Source: a virus. Taken from it: 23,696 nucleotides of DNA. Under the pieces are notes generated by a model. It saw nothing but the letters and a program-made list of their open reading frames with translations, did not search any database and was not told where the DNA came from. Shown here piece by piece: positions 5,838 through 11,773 of the stretch. The position numbers and the translations under genes are program-made. Each line of letters begins with the position of its first letter. Position 1 is the stretch's first letter. The stretch lies in the IMG/VR virus record IMGVR_UViG_3300010370_000251, positions 1 through 23,696 of that record; one strand, written 5' to 3'.

Positions 5838-5875
5838 CATAGAAGGGGAAACATCATAGAGAAAGTTGATACATC

Positions 5876-6745
5876 ATGGCACTTCCTGCCACTGATGCCG
5901 TTCAGGCTATCGCCTTCCTACGGCATCTATTCAAACCGTATTCAGACGGATTCATCGAAATCCGTCCACTCTCCAAACACAAACCTCATGCTAACCGGAC
6001 AACCTACCGGCTCCCGGAATGCCTAAAAGGTGAAGCCGGGCAAGCACTCAGCCAGCACATCATTAGCCTTGCAATGCGTGGTTATGATGTCTATGTAGGT
6101 GTTTGTCCAAGGGTTGCACCTGAAGGTCCCGGACGCAAGCTGGGTAAAGATGCTATCGAGCAGGTTGGTGCAGTTTGGATTGACCTTGATGCTAAAGTAC
6201 CGGGGAGTAGTCAAGCATTACTTGACAGCTGCGACATCGTGGTAAGTACCGGCAACGGTTGGCACGGTTATAAGCTGAACGCCAAGGTCGTGACGGTATC
6301 TAACCAGCGAGACAGGACAACGCTGGAGGCAAGGATGCGACAGTGGGCAAACCACATCATCCTTGGTACTGACAACGTACAAAACGTAGATCGCATCCTG
6401 CGGGTTCCAGGAACTATCAACTGGAAGGATGTAGACAACCCAAAGCCCGTGACGCTGATAAAGGGCGGAGGCATCAAGCCAACCTACAAGGAATCCCTGT
6501 TGGTTAGACACCTTGGCGATGCTCGGCTTGATGCCCTGCTAGCTTCTGCCAAGCAAGGGCAGCTAGGACGTGCAGAGCCACGCATCCGTCATGCAAGCGG
6601 TAGGATAACCGACCTGCTAGATGTCTTTATGCTTGAGGCTGAGGAAGCCTGTCAGGCGTTTGAAACTAACCCGGCTTGGGAATACAGGCTAGATATCGTC
6701 AAGGCTGACCTGCCTGAGATTTTGGAGTACTACTTTGGAAGATGA
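5876..6745 (+). CDS. RepB-like archaeo-eukaryotic primase (AEP superfamily)
   Basis: The 289-residue product shows the motifs of the RepB/primase-polymerase branch of AEP enzymes. There is a catalytic DxD in AVWIDLDAK (Asp103, Asp105), STGNGWHGY (124-132) with the nucleotide-binding His130, and the NVDRILRVPGTINWK motif (170-184) near the C-terminal end of the core. It would make primers on the phage template. It lacks its own PriCT domain, which is instead at the N-terminus of the next protein, so the two genes look like a split primase-helicase. ATG 5876 has no strong ribosome binding site (GAGAAAG about 11 nt upstream); the preceding leader carries terminator C. The C-terminal 70 residues are helical and not recognised. 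Confidence 0.85.
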   Translation: MALPATDAVQAIAFLRHLFKPYSDGFIEIRPLSKHKPHANRTTYRLPECLKGEAGQALSQHIISLAMRGYDVYVGVCPRVAPEGPGRKLGKDAIEQVGAVWIDLDAKVPGSSQALLDSCDIVVSTGNGWHGYKLNAKVVTVSNQRDRTTLEARMRQWANHIILGTDNVQNVDRILRVPGTINWKDVDNPKPVTLIKGGGIKPTYKESLLVRHLGDARLDALLASAKQGQLGRAEPRIRHASGRITDLLDVFMLEAEEACQAFETNPAWEYRLDIVKADLPEILEYYFGR

Positions 6746-8087
6746 ACCATTCGACATCATGACCTTTACGGGTGGAGTGCCCGACCCGAAGCCAGAGCGG
6801 AGAGAACGCCAGCGTGGAGAGCCTGACGGCACATACACTCATCACAAGCTCATGGAGCGCCATCCGGAAGGGGGAGGCCCGTATGGTGGCAGAGACAACG
6901 CAGTTACGGCGCTCGTTGGTTATCTGCGGGAGCGACAGTTTCACTACGACCTAGCGGTTGAATATGCACAGGATTGGAATCTAAAACATTGCGATCCGCC
7001 ACTACCGGCACACGAGGTAGAGGATAAGGTTTCCCGTGCATGGGCTGAATGGTCGCTTAGTGTGCGAGAGATGTACACCAAGGAGGTTGCAGTCAAAGAC
7101 CTGCTGGCAGACCGTGCTAAAGCTGTAGAGCCTAAGGAACCACGGAAGAAGAAGATTCCATGGGACTGGGACAGGTTGCAAGAGGAAGCAGCCAAGAGTC
7201 GTGACACTGAATGGATAATCCCGCACGTCATAGCACGTCAAGCAATCCACTATTTTGCAGGGCCACCAAGTAGCGGTAAGTCTTGGATGGCTGCCGACCT
7301 TGTTCGTGCAGCTGAGAGCGCCGGGATGTGGATGGGCATCGCTCCCTGCGTCAAGGCAAAGGTCTTGTATGTCAATGAAGAGATGGGCGTGGGTGAATAC
7401 AACAATCGCTTCCACTTGCTCTATCCGGATGCTTGCCGAGGATTGCATTCATTCGTGAATGAAAACATCAGGTTCACGGATCCGGATGACCTGAACGACA
7501 TCGTGGACTTTGTCAAAGAGCAGTCTATTGACATTGTGATTGTTGATACTTTTGTCCGTGTCCACAACCTTGATGAAAACAGCAACTCTGAAATGTCTCA
7601 GCTGTATCAGCATTTCAAAAAGGTAACCGATGCAGGAGCGGCGCTCGTGGTTCTACACCATGCCCGTAAGGGCGCTACAGGTTCACTGGGGCATGAAAGT
7701 ATGCGAGGGGCAGTAGAGATAGCCGCACAGGCAGAAACCGTGCTATCGGTCGAAAACAAGGAAGGGCATTACACGGTCAAGACCGTGAAGCAACGGCGTA
7801 GCCCGTTTGAGAATCAAATCAACTTTGAGTTCCGGATTCATGCCAACTCAGAGACAGACTTGGAAATCAGGCGGATAGATGGCAAGGAAGAAAAGACACT
7901 ACAGGAAGCCATCCACGAGTTCCTTGATCACAATCCTGGCGTTACCAGTCAACAGGTCGCTGATGGCATCAAGAAGCGTAAATCAGACGTTGTGAAGATG
8001 CTTCAAAGTATGGAAGACGAGTTCCAAATCAATGTCATGAATGGACAGAGAGGAGCCAAGTTTTATAGCCCAAGAAGTATGTTTTGA
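6735..8087 (+). CDS. PriCT domain plus RecA-like (RepA/AAA_25) replicative helicase
   Basis: The 450-residue protein has three parts. Residues about 51-105 (GGRDNAVTALVGYLRER to DKVSRAW) form a primase C-terminal (PriCT-1) helical domain. Residues about 160-380 form a RecA-fold ATPase with Walker A GPPSSGKSW (176-184), an NEE motif (214-216), Walker B IVIVDTF (267-273) and VVLHHARKG (305-313). Residues about 386-447 look like a winged helix that ends the protein. It resembles RepA-type hexameric helicases of phages and plasmids. The start is TTG 6735, with GGAG 7 nt upstream and an 11-base overlap with the primase gene, which implies coupled synthesis of the two partners. A repeat-rich region directly after its stop may be the origin it acts on. 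Confidence 0.88.
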   Translation: MEDEPFDIMTFTGGVPDPKPERRERQRGEPDGTYTHHKLMERHPEGGGPYGGRDNAVTALVGYLRERQFHYDLAVEYAQDWNLKHCDPPLPAHEVEDKVSRAWAEWSLSVREMYTKEVAVKDLLADRAKAVEPKEPRKKKIPWDWDRLQEEAAKSRDTEWIIPHVIARQAIHYFAGPPSSGKSWMAADLVRAAESAGMWMGIAPCVKAKVLYVNEEMGVGEYNNRFHLLYPDACRGLHSFVNENIRFTDPDDLNDIVDFVKEQSIDIVIVDTFVRVHNLDENSNSEMSQLYQHFKKVTDAGAALVVLHHARKGATGSLGHESMRGAVEIAAQAETVLSVENKEGHYTVKTVKQRRSPFENQINFEFRIHANSETDLEIRRIDGKEEKTLQEAIHEFLDHNPGVTSQQVADGIKKRKSDVVKMLQSMEDEFQINVMNGQRGAKFYSPRSMF

Positions 8088-8135
8088 CCTGTTCCCAACG
8101 ACCTGTTCCCTTAAGAATATTATTTGGGAACAGGT
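8086..8135. repeat. Iteron-like repeats at a candidate replication origin
   Basis: GACCTGTTCCC occurs at 8086-8096 and again at 8100-8110 (14-bp period). An inverted copy, GGGAACAGGT, lies at 8126-8135. The second and third copies form a 10-bp perfect inverted repeat around an AT-rich 15-base centre. Position immediately after the helicase gene and the repeat/AT-rich layout fit an origin or a Rep-binding autoregulatory site. GTTCCC and GGGAAC recur in the hairpin at 8213-8240. Confidence 0.55.
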
Positions 8136-8143
8136 GGATAAAT

Positions 8144-8174
8144 CCCCCCTCTCTCTCAGACTCTCTCACCCCCC
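8144..8174. repeat. Homopyrimidine mirror repeat (31 bases)
   Basis: Six C, then alternating TC, a central CTCAGACTC, alternating TC and six C: the stretch reads almost the same backwards, differing only at one mirrored pair (8150 T against 8168 A). Polypyrimidine mirror repeats can form triplex H-DNA under superhelical stress. It is part of the 177-base non-coding segment between the helicase and the next gene. Confidence 0.7.
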
Positions 8175-8195
8175 AGCCGGAATGGGCTGGAGGGG
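8169..8195 (+). other. Strong hairpin in candidate origin/leader
   Basis: CCAGCC (8173-8178) pairs with GGCTGG (8185-8190) around a 6-nt loop and is extended by CCCC/GGGG with a single bulged A at 8191. No T-run follows, so it is not an obvious terminator. Confidence 0.55.
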
Positions 8196-8212
8196 TAAAT
8201 GATAGGGCAAAA

Positions 8213-8240
8213 CAGTTCCCCCGCTTGAGGCGGGGAACTG
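8213..8240 (+). other. Hairpin just upstream of the 8265 gene
   Basis: CAGTTCCCC (8213-8221) pairs with GGGGAACTG (8232-8240). The structure ends about 10 bases before the AAGGA ribosome binding site. The GTTCCC/GGGAAC arms match the iteron core at 8086-8135, so the same protein might bind here. It may otherwise stabilise the mRNA. Confidence 0.5.
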
Positions 8241-8264
8241 CATTGCCAAGAAGGAATAAAGACA

Positions 8265-8633
8265 ATGGATATTGAGTTTTTGACGTGGAGCCAACTGAAG
8301 CAACGTGCTGAACTGGATCGCAAGCAGAATGGCAAAAAGTATGACCATGAACTTGACGTGGCTATTGCATGGCTTCAAGATGGTCACCGCTTGACATTCC
8401 ATAGGTGGGCTATGCGGCGAGACTTTGAAACGCATCTAATCCTTGAAGGCGATACCGTGCTAATCGTTGAGTGTGATGGCGCTCGTGGTTCATTCTGCCG
8501 TCTCAACGACTTGACCTACGATGAGTTTCTATTGATTCCTGCATCTCATGAAATCGGAGAACATACGCCATACCCTGCATGGATTTATGGCGAGCTTGAA
8601 GTTCCACAGATGCGCTTGAAAAATAATGTTTGA
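8265..8633 (+). CDS. Hypothetical protein with possible Tad2-like core
   Basis: This is a 122-residue soluble protein. Residues about 30-93 recall DUF2829: a helix then WLQDGHRLTFHRWAM, beta strands (THLILEGDTVLIVECDG), and LTYDEFLLIP where family members usually have the D-x-L-x-x-DWE end. The match is weak because the Trp-Glu end is missing. N- and C-terminal extensions (30 residues each) are not recognised. ATG 8265 is preceded by AAGGAATAAAGACA. A promoter -35 overlaps its stop codon, so it ends one transcription unit and the next begins there. Confidence 0.65.
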   Translation: MDIEFLTWSQLKQRAELDRKQNGKKYDHELDVAIAWLQDGHRLTFHRWAMRRDFETHLILEGDTVLIVECDGARGSFCRLNDLTYDEFLLIPASHEIGEHTPYPAWIYGELEVPQMRLKNNV

Positions 8634-8659
8634 CATCTGATACCCGATGGGTATATATT
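8630..8659 (+). promoter_or_regulatory. Promoter with operator-like palindrome in its spacer
   Basis: TTGACA (8630-8635) overlaps the TGA stop of the 8265 gene. A -10 is available as TATATA (8652-8657, spacing 16) or TATATT (8654-8659, spacing 18). The spacer contains the 15-base palindrome ATACCC-gat-GGGTAT (8640-8654), placed where a repressor would block polymerase. It would drive the SSB-like gene and downstream accessory genes. Confidence 0.7.
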
Positions 8660-8681
8660 TGACGTGGCAATAGTGCCGTGG

Positions 8682-8697
8682 TGAGCCGGATGGCTCA
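8682..8697 (+). other. Leader hairpin before the SSB-like gene
   Basis: TGAGCC (8682-8687) and GGCTCA (8692-8697) form a perfect 6-bp stem with loop GGAT, ending inside the AAAGGAG ribosome binding site. It could limit ribosome access or stabilise the 5' end. Confidence 0.5.
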
Positions 8698-8709
8698 AAG
8701 GAGTAAGTA

Positions 8710-9201
8710 ATGGGTTTTTTTGCACAGCATGGTTCCTTCTCTGAGGGAACTGGTCGGAAGTTCAGCGTAGCTGAATCCGGCGTTTACATCTGCGCTTTGA
8801 TTGACATCGAAGCAGTACAGGGAAAGTCTTACGACGATCCAACAGTCCTGGAACCAAACTATCGGTTTGTATTCGAGACCACTGAGGTTGGTGATGAAGA
8901 CGGTCAACCCTTCCGGTTCGTACAGTTCACCAAGACGGTCTACGGCAATGAGAAAGCCAAGCTCACGATTCTTTTGGATTCCATGCTCGGCAAACGTCTT
9001 GACCGTAACGAATACGCAAACCTTGACATCACCGCTTTGAAGTCGCAGAAGTGGCAGGTTGTGGTCGGTACACGTCAGAAACTCAATGGCGAATACACGA
9101 ACATGATCGAGACGGTCAAGCCTGTAAAGCAGACTGCTACAAAGCCACTGAAAAAAGTAGTGCAGGAAGATATCACCGATCCGTTTGAAGATGGTGCGTA
9201 G
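8710..9201 (+). CDS. Putative single-stranded DNA-binding-like phage protein
   Basis: The 163-residue product has the layout of small phage OB-fold proteins often found beside replication genes. A core of beta strands (residues about 18-120: SGVYICALIDIEAV, NYRFVFETTEV, FRFVQFTKTVYG, AKLTILLDSMLG, KWQVVVGTRQK) is followed by a flexible Lys/Thr-rich linker. An acidic tip (DITDPFEDGA) recalls the C-terminal tails of SSB proteins. It probably coats single strands or serves the helicase/primase. The ATG at 8710 has AAAGGAG 7 nt upstream and its own promoter at 8630. Pairwise similarity to bacterial SSB is not visible by eye, so a DUF669-type phage protein is an equally good label. Confidence 0.6.
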   Translation: MGFFAQHGSFSEGTGRKFSVAESGVYICALIDIEAVQGKSYDDPTVLEPNYRFVFETTEVGDEDGQPFRFVQFTKTVYGNEKAKLTILLDSMLGKRLDRNEYANLDITALKSQKWQVVVGTRQKLNGEYTNMIETVKPVKQTATKPLKKVVQEDITDPFEDGA

Positions 9202-9202
9202 C

Positions 9203-9259
9203 AGGGCGAAGCCCTCATAAAAACGGGAATGCTTAGAATGGGGAGGCGAAAGCCTCTCC
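9203..9259 (+). other. Two leader hairpins before the 9280 gene
   Basis: AGGGC-gaa-GCCCT (9203-9215) and GGGGAGGC-GAAA-GCCTCTCC (9240-9259, 8 bp with one G-T pair and a GNRA tetraloop) lie between the SSB-like stop and the GGGAG ribosome binding site. No T-run follows either. They look like mRNA stabilising or processing structures rather than terminators. Confidence 0.5.
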
Positions 9260-9279
9260 AACCTTGGGAGATAAAGACA

Positions 9280-9615
9280 ATGAAACAAACTAACCAATCA
9301 CTCGCCGAAGCTATACAAGGCATGGCACAACACGTTATCGACACGCAGCGGGAAATCTTTGCAGTTATCGACTGCCCGCTACACATTCAGGTCAGCTCTG
9401 ACCATTCTGAGATCCACATGACCAAGGGTGCGCTGCACCTCATGATCGCACTAAATGGCGATGACGCTGGTATTTACGACTGCAACTCCATGGGCTACTG
9501 TATTCAGAATCCGTACTGGGTTGGCTCACTCAAGGTAGCTGATGTACTCGCAGACATCTGGGCAGTCTCATACAACATTGACCGCTTCATGTCTCAGCAG
9601 ACGGTAGCCAGTTGA
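9280..9615 (+). CDS. Hypothetical phage protein
   Basis: This 111-residue soluble protein begins MKQTNQSLAEAIQGMAQHVIDTQ with a helix. A beta-rich middle follows (PLHIQVSSDHSEIHMTKGALHLMIALNGDDAGIYD), then a helical end. No known family is recognised. ATG 9280 was chosen because GGGAGATAAAGACA is directly upstream, the same extended ribosome binding motif seen at 3756 and 4112; an in-frame start at 9229 would place the hairpin inside the coding region. The stop overlaps the TTG of the DUF3310 gene. Confidence 0.75.
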   Translation: MKQTNQSLAEAIQGMAQHVIDTQREIFAVIDCPLHIQVSSDHSEIHMTKGALHLMIALNGDDAGIYDCNSMGYCIQNPYWVGSLKVADVLADIWAVSYNIDRFMSQQTVAS

Positions 9616-9845
9616 CCGGACACTACCGGACATCTAGCATTCAAGCCCTCAGCGTCATTGACGACTGGGGGCTGGACTTTGCTACAGGTAATGTCCTCAA
9701 GTACATTCAGCGGATGCCACACAAAGGCACAAGAAACGCTGACAGCATCAAGGCACTTTGGTATCTGGCTTATGCCGTAACCAGGGACGTAGACTTTGCT
9801 GATCGGATAGCAAGCGAAGCGGAGGCACTCAATGGAAACACCTAA
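9612..9845 (+). CDS. DUF3310 family protein
   Basis: The 77-residue product fits DUF3310, a small protein common in phage replication and nucleotide-metabolism regions: HYRTSSIQALSVIDDWGLDFATGNVLKYIQRMPHKGTRNADSIKALWYLAYAV carries the HY, IQ-x-I, GNVLKYI-x-R and K-A-x-WYL positions. The function of the family is not established. The start is TTG, overlapping the previous stop as TTGA, and the end overlaps the next ATG by 14 bases. It lacks the longer C-terminal extension seen in some members. Confidence 0.85.
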   Translation: MTGHYRTSSIQALSVIDDWGLDFATGNVLKYIQRMPHKGTRNADSIKALWYLAYAVTRDVDFADRIASEAEALNGNT

Positions 9846-10101
9846 ACCATATTCAATTTATGAAACTAGGTTAGAGCAATGCCGTAAAACCATAATGCAT
9901 GAACTGACATTGAATAATGGATGCGTAGCAACAAGTACATTCAAATATCTTGTACTCAATCAAGGATTTCCGATTGCTACTTATCAACGTGCATTGAAAT
10001 CTTTAGCAGATGAAAAACGCATCTTTACAAGACGTGGATCATTGCAATATGTGGTTTTACTAGAGAACCACTCGGAGGCACTCAATGCCACGACCAAGTG
10101 A
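9832..10101 (+). CDS. Small AT-rich gene, possible winged-helix protein
   Basis: The 89-residue product has a helical N-terminus and then a pattern suggestive of a winged helix: STFKYLVLNQGFPIATYQRALKSLADEKRIFTRRGSLQYVVLLEN, where the last part would be the beta wing. No named family is recognised. The gene is AT-richer than its neighbours (20 of 60 bases G+C in 9901-9960), which suggests separate acquisition. It overlaps the genes on both sides, so it is translated within the operon. It directly precedes the HTH-Tad2 fusion gene. Confidence 0.65.
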   Translation: METPKPYSIYETRLEQCRKTIMHELTLNNGCVATSTFKYLVLNQGFPIATYQRALKSLADEKRIFTRRGSLQYVVLLENHSEALNATTK

Positions 10102-10495
10102 GACAGCCCTAACAGGCATTGCCAAGAGACAAAAACTACTAGACAGGTTTGACGAGTTATGCGATCAAGGTATGAGCCACGATACAGCTGCACGAACCAT
10201 AGGCTACAACCCGACAACCGTAGGACGCTGGCTCAAAGAGCGTGAGGTCTACCGACAAAAAGACGATGATGCACGAAGGCTTACCCTTGCAGGTGGCTCA
10301 TTCTCAGCAGCACTTGAAAGACTCCGAGCAGGACATCTTGTACACAGACGTGGGGCTTCATGGTTCCTTCAGATTGTAGATGGCAAGATATGCCTGTACA
10401 TGGTTGATGGTGCTGGTAACCGTAGATTCATCCGGGTTGCCACCTTTGGTTCTGCTGATGTGCTAGCAATGGACTGGGAAGTATTCATCGGATGA
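10085..10495 (+). CDS. HTH domain fused to a DUF2829/Tad2-like domain
   Basis: The 136-residue product has two parts. Residues about 15-56 (RQKLLDRFDELCDQGMSHDTAARTIGYNPTTVGRWLKE) form a homeodomain-like helix-turn-helix of the kind found in small terminases and transposase-type regulators. Residues 72-134 carry the DUF2829 pattern: SFSAALERLRAGHLVHRRG, several beta strands, then SADVLAMDWEVF. This C-terminal half is the closest to the family consensus in the window. A DNA-binding domain joined to a family whose best-known member binds a cyclic nucleotide suggests a ligand-responsive regulator, but this is inference. It overlaps the gene before and the Tad2-like gene after (ATGA), and begins a run of three consecutive Tad2-like genes. 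Confidence 0.75.
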   Translation: MPRPSETALTGIAKRQKLLDRFDELCDQGMSHDTAARTIGYNPTTVGRWLKEREVYRQKDDDARRLTLAGGSFSAALERLRAGHLVHRRGASWFLQIVDGKICLYMVDGAGNRRFIRVATFGSADVLAMDWEVFIG

Positions 10496-10698
10496 GATTC
10501 GAGCAAGCATACCGATGGCTAAGGCGTGGCAAGTGTATACGCCGAACTGGTTGGGCTTCCTGCTGCCATATAGAGCACTCACAAGGCGAGCAGGTAAGAC
10601 ACTACAACGGTAGACGATGGCAAGGGTATACCCTTCTAATGCGAGATCTATTTGATGACGAAGGACAACCAAGGGATGACTGGGAGGTAATGAGATGA
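10492..10698 (+). CDS. DUF2829/Tad2-like protein, copy 2 of the cluster
   Basis: The 68-residue product matches DUF2829 across its length: MRFEQAYRWLRRGKCIRRTGW, a short beta region, then LLMRDLFDDEGQPRDDWEVMR. It is closest to the minus-strand early copy at 2069-2287 (shared IRR-x-x-W and the DDWEV-R end) despite lying on the other strand 8 kb away. Tad2 proteins work as oligomers that bind nucleotide signals; a short protein like this could be such a sponge. The ATG overlaps the preceding stop (ATGA). The first ten bases, ATGAGATTCG, are identical to the start of the next gene, a sign of duplication. Confidence 0.78.
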   Translation: MRFEQAYRWLRRGKCIRRTGWASCCHIEHSQGEQVRHYNGRRWQGYTLLMRDLFDDEGQPRDDWEVMR

Positions 10699-10934
10699 GA
10701 TTCGGAGATGTAGTACAAGCCTTGATGGCTGGTGGTGGTAACGCAGTATGGCGAGAAGACTGGGGAGGCTCAGTATTCCTGCGGTATTCCGAACTGTGGA
10801 ATGTCTTTGAACTGCATGGACCTAAGGGACGGGTAACACAGCTGGAAGAGTTGAGCCTATCCCCTGGTGATTTGTTTGCTAACGACTGGGCACTGGTTGC
10901 CATTGATCCACAGAGCGGATGGGTGAAACAATGA
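10695..10934 (+). CDS. DUF2829/Tad2-like protein, copy 3 of the cluster
   Basis: The 79-residue product begins MRFGDVVQALMAGGGNAVWREDWGG, continues with beta strands (VFLRYSELWNVFELHG) and ends SPGDLFANDWALVAID, keeping the D-L-x-A-x-DW core of DUF2829. Wre-x-x-W replaces the usual R-x-x-W. It is clearly related to but diverged from the gene before it, so the two may bind different ligands or form mixed oligomers. ATGA overlaps join it to the genes on both sides. The 13-residue C-terminal tail after the family core is not conserved in the other copies. Confidence 0.72.
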   Translation: MRFGDVVQALMAGGGNAVWREDWGGSVFLRYSELWNVFELHGPKGRVTQLEELSLSPGDLFANDWALVAIDPQSGWVKQ

Positions 10935-11230
10935 TGATTGATAGAGCTATTCTTGCATTACTAAATGGTAAGGCAATAAGACGCAAAATAGCACCTGATG
11001 GATGGTTTGCTTTGGATCAGACCACAAAAGAAGAGCGATCATTGGTTGGTGATGTCGAATTGATGCGTCTAGTTGGTAAGGGTGGAGCCGAATACAACGG
11101 TTTGCGCCTAACTACAGAATGGATCTGCGCCACCGATTGGGAATGCGGACAACCAAATCGAAGAAATGGCTGGGGCATAGATTGGAATAATATAGTCGGT
11201 GACAAAGGACTGGAGGCAGATCCAAGATGA
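10931..11230 (+). CDS. Diverged DUF2829/Tad2-like protein, copy 4
   Basis: The 99-residue product starts MMIDRAILALLNGKAIRRKIAPDGWFALD, which fits the family N-terminus, and has LRLTTEWICATDWE at the position of the usual D-x-L-x-x-DWE. It has an inserted segment in the middle and a 25-residue tail (CGQPNRRNGWGIDWNN...) absent from other copies. ATG 10931 was chosen over 10919 because it gives the ATGA overlap used throughout this operon. Family membership is likely but weaker than for the two genes before it. Confidence 0.62.
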   Translation: MMIDRAILALLNGKAIRRKIAPDGWFALDQTTKEERSLVGDVELMRLVGKGGAEYNGLRLTTEWICATDWECGQPNRRNGWGIDWNNIVGDKGLEADPR

Positions 11231-11433
11231 TTATCTTTGCCCTTGGAATCCTGCTGGGCGCTGGGTGCTTGGCTGTCTACAATGAGATGTATACACGTTG
11301 GCTATACGCTGATGTCAAGAGACGAGCGAAACAGCAAGGCATCACAGAACGTCAAATGAAAGATGCCCTCATATGGGCAACCAAAGAAGAAATTGAGGCT
11401 AACCTAAATGCCAGCACAACCCGGAGCAGGTAG
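11227..11433 (+). CDS. Small membrane protein with N-terminal anchor
   Basis: This 68-residue protein begins with a hydrophobic segment (MIIFALGILLGAGCLAVY, residues 1-18), then a charged helix (YADVKRRAKQQGITERQMKDALIWATKEEIEANL). It would be anchored in the membrane with a cytoplasmic tail. No family is recognised and no convincing lipobox is present. It overlaps the gene before it (ATGA) and terS after it by 26 bases. Small anchored peptides like this in phage accessory regions are often exclusion or host-interaction factors, but there is no direct evidence here. Confidence 0.65.
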   Translation: MIIFALGILLGAGCLAVYNEMYTRWLYADVKRRAKQQGITERQMKDALIWATKEEIEANLNASTTRSR

Positions 11434-11773
11434 ACCAACAAAGTATAAACCGGAGACGGTAGAGAAGATTCTAGAGGCTCTGCGAGGTGGTAACACCCGC
11501 AGGGCTTCCTGTGCTGTTGCCGATGTTTCGCAGGATAGCCTAGCCCTTTGGCTTAGGATTTATCCCGAATTTGCGGAAGCAGTAGAAAAAGCAGAAGGCA
11601 AAGCCGAAGCTAAGATGGTTTCAATCATTCGTGATGCTTCCGAAACAACATGGCAGGCGGCTGCATGGTGGCTAGAACGGAAGCACAAAGCCGAGTGGTC
11701 TAGCAGGGTAGAACAGACCGGCGCAGACGGTAGCCCAGTAAAGGTAATCGTGGAGTACGCAGACAAACCATGA
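11408..11773 (+). CDS. terS: Terminase small subunit
   Basis: The 121-residue product matches phage small terminase proteins: basic N-terminus with GAGRPTKYKPETVEKILEAL, a helix-turn-helix (SCAVADVSQDSLALWLRIYPEFAEAVEKAE), a helical oligomerisation part (KAEAKMVSIIRDASETTWQAAAWWLERKHKAEWS) and a beta-like C-terminus (SPVKVIVEYADKP) that could contact the large subunit. It would recognise the packaging site and hand DNA to the large subunit. Unusually the large subunit gene does not follow directly; a 372-base Tad2-like gene lies between. ATG 11408 sits inside the preceding small membrane-protein gene. Confidence 0.82.
   Translation: MPAQPGAGRPTKYKPETVEKILEALRGGNTRRASCAVADVSQDSLALWLRIYPEFAEAVEKAEGKAEAKMVSIIRDASETTWQAAAWWLERKHKAEWSSRVEQTGADGSPVKVIVEYADKP

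Noticed and set aside
5582-5875. tRNA genes or a CRISPR array in the 294-base gap
   Set aside because: No cloverleaf with a T-arm was found and the repeated units are terminators and TATAAT boxes, not direct repeats with spacers.
9203-9259. The two hairpins as terminators after the SSB-like gene
   Set aside because: Neither is followed by a run of T.
8695-9297. A 200-codon minus-strand frame opposite the SSB-like gene
   Set aside because: It lies opposite a gene with a good promoter and ribosome binding site, and its own start lacks one.
10622-10635. Perfect 14-base palindrome AAGGGTATACCCTT as an operator
   Set aside because: It lies inside a coding region with no promoter nearby; one palindrome of this length is not enough evidence. 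It does share GGGTAT/ATACCC with the site at 8640.
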